A stretch of 64,000 nucleotides of DNA from Fulvia fulva (lineage: Eukaryota > Ascomycota > Dothideomycetes > Mycosphaerellales > Mycosphaerellaceae). Where the stretch lies: positions 124,001-188,000 of the forward strand of contig NC_063016.1 of NCBI RefSeq assembly GCF_020509005.1, given 5' to 3'. The notes beneath the pieces were generated by a model, which ran no database searches, was not told where the DNA came from, and saw nothing but the letters and a program-made list of their open reading frames with translations. Shown here piece by piece: positions 57,406 through 64,000 of the stretch (the stretch's first letter is position 1; each line of letters starts with the position of its first letter). A program made the position numbers and the translations under genes.

Positions 57406-58381
57406 TGTAGGATTGACGATACTAGCAATAAGATCAAGCACTCTATATATAGCTACGGCTATAAGTAGTATTAGTATAAAGACTATACTACTAAGACTCT
57501 AGGCTAGCTATAAGTTTATAATATTATAAAGCTTCTTAAGGTGAATAGACGACGATCTACGAAGCTACTACTATAGCGCTTCGACCTCTATTAGTTCTTT
57601 AAGTTCGATAAGATAAGGCTACTTAAGAAGGTGTAGCTACTACCTTGAATACGAGAGCCTAATATCTACTTTAGTAACCGTAAGCCTATAATAGGTAGTT
57701 TAACGTTATATTCGACGAAGCGAGTACTTACTACTCGTAAATTAGACGACTTAAATAAGGCTACTATTAAGAGAGCGAAGCCGGCTATAGTAACGACTAC
57801 TACCTTTGTTCTTAAGCCTAGAGTATTACTTACTTAATTAAAGAAGACAGTACCTGATTATAGCTATAAGGGTAGCTAATACCGTACTTAGTAATACCCT
57901 TACTAACGAGATAATCGAGTATATAGTCCTACCTATTACGCTACTAGATACGAGTACTATAACCTTCGGTAGGAGTCCTTATAACTAGCTCCGCCGAAGT
58001 AGCTAAGTGAGGTCGATGTACTACGCTAACGACTCGCTAAGATAGAGGCTCGTAAGTAGTAGCGATAATATACTAAGAAGGAGCGAGTAAGATTATAGGC
58101 TAACTACTATCGATAGTAAGCAATATTAGCTAAGTAATACCGTCGATAGGTTACGCTATAATAACAATAATTATAGTAGTTATAGTAGTAACGGATAGTA
58201 TATCTATCGACTTAGCCGGTAAGGCCTCTATACTATAGTGTCGTCTAGTAATAGCACTTCTAATAGTCGTAGTAATAGCTAGGTAAGTATTAACATTAGT
58301 AATAGTAATAGCAGGCCTATTACATTTAGTAGTAGTAACAACAGCTTAATTAGTATAAACTAGTATATATAGATAGATAGA
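57406..58381 (+). pseudogene. Right part of the split unknown gene, heavily RIP-mutated, Gln-rich tail
   Basis: Continues the frame of 51,564-51,926 after the copia element without any frameshift for about 975 bp, but contains dozens of TAG/TAA codons. CA and TG dinucleotides are nearly absent and TA is very frequent. The last 350 bp is a succession of TAA/TAG codons (for example at 58,261-58,330) best explained as former CAA/CAG, that is, a glutamine-rich C-terminus. A central basic region with many Lys/Arg is still readable. Family not recognised. Confidence 0.7.
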
Positions 58382-58566
58382 TGATTCATTTACCCGTTGT
58401 GGTGCCCTCCGGCCCATGCGGGTTTATGTCTATATATGTTACTGCATAAGGTAGGAAACCTATTCCTAGGTAAAAACCTCCTCTCCTTCTCTAATAGCTT
58501 CCTTGCCATGAGTTCTCAGTTTTCCTTCCATTAGGGTGCACTAGTGTCATGGTGGTTAGCCTCTGA

Positions 58567-61500
58567 CTACCTTGTCTGCAACCCTGGAGTTGTCCCCCTC
58601 TTCCTGCTCTCCTCCTCCTTCTTTCTCTCCTCAATCCATCTCTCTGTTTCCCTAGTAAGAGAGAACTGCTCCAAAAATCCTTGGTGGATGATCCACCTTG
58701 TAATTCTCTGGAGGTCTCCCTTATTGCTGATCATGGCTTGGAAGTTTCTGTTCCTTGCCCTTGCCCTCCATTCACCTCTCCCTGTACTCCATTCTTTGCA
58801 AACCAGAAGTCTATGTTCGACATTCTGGGACAGGTAGCCGCATGGGCAACTCTTGTCTTCGATACCTGGGACTTTTCTCTGATGCAGGTATGCCCTGACT
58901 CCGATGTGTTCAGAGCGGATTTGTATTGCTATGCTTGCTTCTGACCTGGTCAGGTCTGAGTACAGTAGGTAGTTGTGGCTACCAAACTGTTGGAGTGCCT
59001 TTGGGGTTCCTGGCCTCTGTGGGGTTCTTGTCCATTCAGTCTTCCAGAGGAGTCCTGCCATCCTTTCAGCTAGAGACTGTTGCTTCTTCCCTTGGCTGGC
59101 TGCTGATCCTCTCCCTTGAGCCCTTCTGTCCTGTTCCTGCTGGGCTAGGTGCAGCTGTTCTGTTAGTTCTTTGAACTTCTGCAGGTCCTGCTGCTTCTGT
59201 GGGGCTGGATTGGGTCTTGCTTGTCTGTGCCTTCTTGTGCACTGGCTCCTGATTTTGTTGACTGCCTTCTGGATTACTAGCTGGGCTGGGTATGCAGACG
59301 TCTTTAAGCTTGGCTGGTGGGGAGCCAGACTCCATTTCGACCACCCTTGTTGGAGTTGACTTGTATGCTCCAAGCACCTTTTTCAGACAGGAGGCTTGGG
59401 CTCTGCTGATGGGATCTGCAATTCTCTTTGGGATCTTGTCTTGGGCTGACCAGATCTGGGCTCCATATAGCATGGCTGGCTTCACAATGGCCTTGTACAT
59501 AACCTTTGCTTTCGCAAATGTGGCTCCCCATGTGGAGGCTGTAAGCCTGTCAATTGATTGCCTGTTGTTGTCTGCTCTTGCCTGTGCTTTCTTGACCTGT
59601 GGTCCCCAGCTGAGCTTTGGATCCATCCATATTCCTAGCACCCTTAATTCACTTGAGGGTTCTGTTGTGTGTCCCTGAATAGTGATTGGGGCTTGCATAT
59701 TGTGTCTGTTTCTGGCTCTACTGAAGTGGATGAGTTGATACTTCTCTGGGGCAAATCTGGCTCCATGTTTCCTGGCCCATTCCTCACATTCCTTGTGTTT
59801 CTTCTGCAAGATTCTGCAGTTCTCTTCTGTGCTGTCTGACCAGGCTAGGATGTTTGTGTCATCTACAAACCCTGAGGCTGATGTGTTTCTGGAGTTTAGC
59901 TTTGCTGGCAGGTCTGCTATAAAGAGGAGAAACAGGATTGGAGACATTGTTGATCCCTGTGGGATTCCTGTCTCTGTAGGCATGCTGTCAGATTTGTATC
60001 TGCCCAGTCTTAGTCTTGTGGTTCTGCCTCTGAGGAAGGACTGGATAAATTGGACTGTCCAGTTAGGGATAGCCTTCTGTTTCAGGATGTGGATCAGCCT
60101 CTGGTGTGAGACATTGTCAAAGGCTCCTGATATGTCTAGTGAGAGGAGTGTGGCTGCTTTGTTGTTCCCAAAGTGCCATAGGGTCTTGATCTGCTCTGTG
60201 CTAAGTTCCACAGCTGTTAGTGTTGATCTTTGTTTCCTGCCTCCCATCTGTTCTTCAGGAAGGATTCCATGTTCTTCAGCTAGGTTTGTCAGCCTTTCTG
60301 CTATGATTTTTTCCAGGAGTTTGCCTAGTGTGTTGAGCAAGGCAATAGGTCTGTATGCCTTTAGCTTTGTGTAGTCCTCTTTCTGTGGTTTTCTCAAGAC
60401 CACAGTCAGTGACTCCTTGAAGTGTTTAGGGCAGTGTCCTTGGGCTATGCACTGTGAAAAGATGTTTGACAGTGCAGGGGAGATCTGGTCCTTGCATGTC
60501 TTAATGAACAAGTTTGGAATCCCATCTGGTCCTGGGGCCTTGTTTCCTGAGAGTGTCTTAATGATGCTCTTGATCTCTCCCTCTCCCACTGTGCAGGATT
60601 GCTCTAGTGGTGTTGGATACACACTGCCCTCCAGATCCTGCAGGTCAGCTTCTACCTGTGTGCCAAAGAAATGTTTCCCCAATGCCTGTGCCTTTCCTGG
60701 GAGAGTGTGTTGGATTACTCCTTCCTGGTCTTCAATGTTTGGAAACTGGGGCAGCATGTTTCTGTCCTGTGTGGGTTGTCTTGCCCACTTTGCTAGTTTC
60801 CACATCTTCTCAGGATTCTGGGTAATGGATCCAACTGTTGACCTCCACTCCAGCATCTTGTCCCTCTTGATCTGGGCCTTCTTGTCTCTGGTTGCCTGGT
60901 TGTATCTGTCCCATGCTTCCTGGGAGTGGCTCTGGGTAAGGGCTCTCCTGGCCTGCCTGGCTGCCTTGACCTTCTCTGAGCATTCCTTTGTCCAGAATGG
61001 CTTCTGGTACAGTGACTGTTTCTTTTCTCTGGTGTGGGCTGCCGCAGTTTCCTGCATTGTTCTAACCAGTTCTGCCACTGCTTGGTCTATGTCTAAGGCT
61101 GTTTCCAGTCTCCTGGTCTCTAGTCCAGCTAGCTTCTGTTCCAGGTCTTGTCTGATCTGTTCCCAGTTGGCTGCCTTCCAGGCCAGCTGAGGTTCTAGGT
61201 CTCCTTCCTGCTGTGTCTGTGTTTCAAACTCCACCTGAATTGGGAGGTGATCTGATGAGGACTCCAAGTCCTGGTTAACCCAGCATCTGGTGACCTTCTG
61301 CTGCAGGTCATGTGATGCAAAGCACAGGTCAATGGTGCTTGAGCTTGCTCTCTGTGACCAGGTAGTTAGGCCCTTTGGGGTAACTAGGTGCATGTTGTTG
61401 CTTTGGGTAGTGGAGAGGAGTCTGTTAGCTAGGAAGTGATGGGCAGGTGCAAAGTCTGATCCCCATGTAGGATGGTGCAAGTTGAAGTCTCCCAGCACGA

Positions 61501-61921
61501 TGTGTTGGGAGTCACTCTGCAGGATGTCTGGCAGCTGTTGTAGTGTGCCCAGCTGGGTGCTGCTTCTGGAGCTAGGGGGTGGGTTGTATACACTGTGGAT
61601 GTGGATGCTGCCTTGGTTGGTGTTGAGTCTGACTGAGGTGATGTCTCCCCCTTCCTGTTGGATTTGTTCCCAGCTGTCTGTTGCCATCTCTTTGCTGATG
61701 TACATGCATGTTCTAGGGGTGCCTTGTTTGGCTAGGAGTGTGTGATACCTTGGGTCGTTAGCAGTAGATGGTCTGTTAGATTTGCTGTTGATCCAAGGTT
61801 CCTGGACTGCAATAACTAGGTGTTTCTTTGGGTCCAGTGCTTGGAGAAAGCTTCTCTGGACCTTGTGCTGGCTTTTGTTGACGTTGTACTGGATAGTGGT
61901 AAGATTAGGTGTCTCAATCAT
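58567..61921 (-). pseudogene. LINE ORF2: endonuclease-reverse transcriptase with one frameshift
   Basis: Starts at ATG 61,921 and overlaps the ORF1 stop by ATGA. The endonuclease has VIAVQEPWINSKSN, GDFNLHHPTWGSD and SSDHLPIQVEF. The RT has LKAYRPIALLNTLGKLLEKI, LSLDISGAFDNVSHQRL, GIPQGSTMSPILFLLF and the active-site FVDD (ASGFVDDTNILAW). Around 59,300-59,330 the frame shifts by one base: the original frame runs on to a stop at 59,066, while the conserved C-terminus (AYLHQRKVPGIEDKSCPCGY, ending VEHRLLVC) lies in another frame to the stop at 58,567. About 1,118 residues would be encoded without the shift. Confidence 0.88.
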
Positions 61922-63176
61922 GACTCATCCATGCTGGTCTCCTGCTGGTCTTCTCGTGCTTCCTGCTGCTGGCTGCTATTTGGGATTGTGGTAAGGTTGA
62001 GCCTGCTTTGTGACGGGTCTCTTCCTGCAACCACAATTGATTTTGGTCTACCTATAGCAGGGTGGCCTTGGGCCTGTGTGGTCTCTTCTGTTCTGCCTCT
62101 TTTCAGAGGGTTGTAGACAGTCCTTAGGGGTTCTTGGGTGATTGTCCCTGTCTGGAATCTGATAGGGGTGTTGATCCTGGCTTCTCTTGCCCTCCTCTTT
62201 GCCTCAATCCTAGCTGTGCAGTCTTGGGACCAGGAAGGGTGTTTCTTTCCACAGCATGCACATCTGGCTTCACTCTTTGGGGCTGTGCAATTCTGTACTT
62301 TGTGGCTACCAGCACAGTGGGAACAAGTGTCCTTTTGGCTTGGGCATCTAGTAGAGATATGACCATACTGTTGGCACTTGAAACATTGCGGTAGTCTGTG
62401 GGTGCTTCTATGGATTTCTGTGTCCATTCTTTCGCATTCCCAGAAGATGCCCTTGTCAAGCACGGTGTTTGCCTGTTCTACAGTGCCTATCCAGAGCACT
62501 AGAGAACACTCTCTCTTTGTGTCCTTTGTCTTTCTGTTGACCCATGCTGCTTTTGTGATCTGTAGCCCTGGGCATACAGCCTGGTTCTGGTCCTGCAGCC
62601 TCTTAAGGTCTCCTTCAATGTCAAACTTTGTGGTCATCCCATGGGCAATAACCATATTTTGTTGGTGTGAGACCTTAGCCGTCTTGCCTAGTTTGACTGT
62701 CCACTCCTTCTGTGTCTCTAGCCTCTTCCTGTCTTGCTCCTGTGCTGTGAACAGCTTAAGGACACCTCCCTTCTCTTTCCTGGCTCCAATGATGCCTTGT
62801 ATCCCAATCTTCTGTATGATCTCCTTGCCTGACAGGCCCTCAATCTCTTTCTGCTCTTGCTGGTCGGAAATGTAGACCTTGATAGCTGTTTTCTGGGGGG
62901 AGGGTTTTGGGATGCAACTGCTGCCCAGGTTGGTTGGCTTAGTTTCTGGCCTTCCTGTGTCCTCTTCTTTGCTGCTGCTGCTACTGTCCTGTTAATGATC
63001 TGTCCTGTTTGGCTCCTTAGTGCCTTTAGCCCTCCAAGGAGCTCCAGAATCATCCCCTTAAGTGCTCTTTCTGGGTGCTCGCCATCTCCTGCCATTGCCA
63101 TTGTTTCTGCCTTCCTGTAGACCTCCTTCCACTCGTTACTCTCCTGCTCCTGGTCGTTTCCTGCGATCGCTATCAT
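61918..63176 (-). pseudogene. LINE ORF1: Gag-like protein with three zinc knuckles, one frameshift
   Basis: About 420 residues if continuous. The N-terminal part reads from ATG 63,176 and its frame should switch at a C-run near 62,895 (CCCTCCCCCCAG on the minus strand), where one base is gained or lost. The second frame continues through VIAHGMTTKFDIEGDLKRLQ to three Cys/His knuckles (CFKCQQYGHISTRC, CSHCAGSHKVQNC, CACCGKKHPSWSQDC) and stops at 61,918. This is the standard nucleic-acid-binding ORF1 of I/Tad-type LINEs. Confidence 0.85.
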
Positions 63177-63189
63177 CGTGTCACGGACT

Positions 63190-64000
63190 CCTAGATAGTA
63201 CTCTTAACGGCATAGTCTATAACAACATTATGACCGTTACTAATAGGCTTACTAAGGAAGTCGAGCTAATCCCTATTAGCGTAATAATAGTACAGAATAC
63301 GGTAAGGCTTTTCCTTAAATATATGTTCTGTCGGCGCGGGTTTCCTAATACTATTATATTAGACCGTAGTAAGTAGTAGGTTGCTACCTTCTAGAAGAAA
63401 CTCTATAAGATACTCCGTACAAATCGTAAGCTAGGTTCTTCGTATCACCTAAAAACTAATAGACAGTTAGAACGTACTAACTAGGCGATAGAATAGTATC
63501 TTCGTATATTTACTAATAAGGCATAGGATGACTAGGCAGAATAGCTATACCTTACTTAGTTCGTAATTAACAATTACCTATCTGAGACTACTAGTGTGTC
63601 GCCGTTCTACGCCACCTTAGGATACAACCCTAAGTTCATAGAGCGAGTTGACCTGAACGCTAGAAAGGAGGGAGGACTGACCACTCTCTAGCGACTAGAC
63701 GCGCGATCAGTAGAAACCTTTATACGTCGAATTTACGAGCTTCACAAACACCTTTAAGAGAATATACGAATGTCACAAGCTCTCTAAGCAGAGGCAGCAA
63801 ACCGCCACCGAAGCATTCCTCTAGACTACAAGGTGGGTGATTAGGTGTATCTTAGCACTAAGAACATCCGCACGACTCGACCATCTAAGAAGCTAGACAG
63901 GAGATATGCCGGCCCTTACCAGATCACGGAAGTTATACCGGCCAGACTCTCTTATCGACTGAAACTATTAGACGCTCTAGTAGGACTTAATAACTGCTTC
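63190..64000 (+). mobile_element. Ty3/gypsy integrase fragment, RIP-mutated, continues past the window
   Basis: One reading frame on the plus strand runs for about 800 bp to the window edge with no frameshift but with many TAG/TAA codons. Integrase core landmarks: IMTVTNRLTKEVELIPI, FLKYMFCRRGFPNTIILDR, then RKLGSSYH before the QTDGQ-like site, FVINNYLSETTSVSPFYATL and GYNPKFIERVDL; later KKLDRRYAGPYQITEVI, the region before a chromodomain-type C-terminus. Stops fall where Trp or Gln is expected (for example the stop before AEW-type positions). The left end of the element is missing at the LINE junction. Confidence 0.85.

Larger units (their letters stand above)
58400..63180 (-). mobile_element. 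Tad1-like non-LTR retrotransposon (LINE), 5'-truncated or nearly full
   Basis: Two overlapping ORFs on the minus strand, an AP-type endonuclease plus reverse transcriptase, zinc knuckles in ORF1 and a Cys/His motif at the ORF2 C-terminus, as in the fungal Tad1 clade. The 3' end lies near 58,400 with a short ATCT-repeat tail rather than poly(A). The 5' end is at about 63,180, only a few bases before the first ATG, suggesting 5' truncation. Base use is TG/CA-rich with normal codons, in sharp contrast to both flanks. One frameshift in each ORF makes this copy defective. Target duplication not resolved. Confidence 0.88.

Overview
This window is nuclear DNA of a filamentous ascomycete (Pezizomycotina). 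The evidence is short 41-104 nt introns with GTAAGT/GTGAGT-like donors and TAG/CAG acceptors, compact genes on both strands, a CFEM protein, a HET-domain protein, OCH1- and MNN2-type mannosyltransferases, and retroelements carrying RIP-type CpA-to-TpA mutation. The protein style suggests a Dothideomycete, but that is an impression and not proven here.

Positions 1-51,000 are ordinary gene-bearing euchromatin. From the left: the 3' part of a UBP12-type ubiquitin protease, followed by an open frame directly after its stop; an aquaporin with a long N-terminal arm; a run of cell-surface or secretory-pathway genes (an unrecognised type II membrane protein, an OCH1-like GT32 enzyme, a CFEM protein, a membrane acyltransferase 3, an MNN2-like GT71 enzyme, a PhiA-like wall protein); a BTB protein; a gene-poor stretch (23.5-26.9 kb) that hides a three-exon, 61-residue, eight-cysteine secreted protein next to a long palindrome; a fatty-acid desaturase; a Cdc4-like F-box/WD40 protein; a peroxisomal-type nucleotide carrier; a small charged protein; a HET protein; a two-span membrane protein; a Dsc2/UBAC2-like rhomboid pseudoprotease; a second BTB protein; an acidic nuclear-type protein; an uncertain two-exon gene; a DUF3429 mitochondrial membrane protein; and a full-length ABCB multidrug transporter.

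Positions 51,400-64,000 are a nested transposon island. A reading frame of unknown identity is split by a 5.47-kb Ty1/copia element (234-bp LTRs, minus strand). The left end of this nest is clean, but from about 53 kb rightwards it carries CpA-to-TpA damage: the left and right LTRs differ at 15 sites, 14 of which are CpA/TpG to TpA, all in the right LTR. The right half of the split frame is so damaged that a glutamine-rich tail now reads as strings of TAA and TAG. A Tad1-like LINE (58.4-63.18 kb, minus strand, two frameshifts) shows no comparable damage, so it probably arrived after the RIP episode. The window ends inside the integrase of a RIP-damaged Ty3/gypsy element.

No tRNA, rRNA, CRISPR array or prokaryote-type operon was recognised. 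Splice junctions below were built by hand from reading-frame continuity and splice-site motifs; none has transcript support here.
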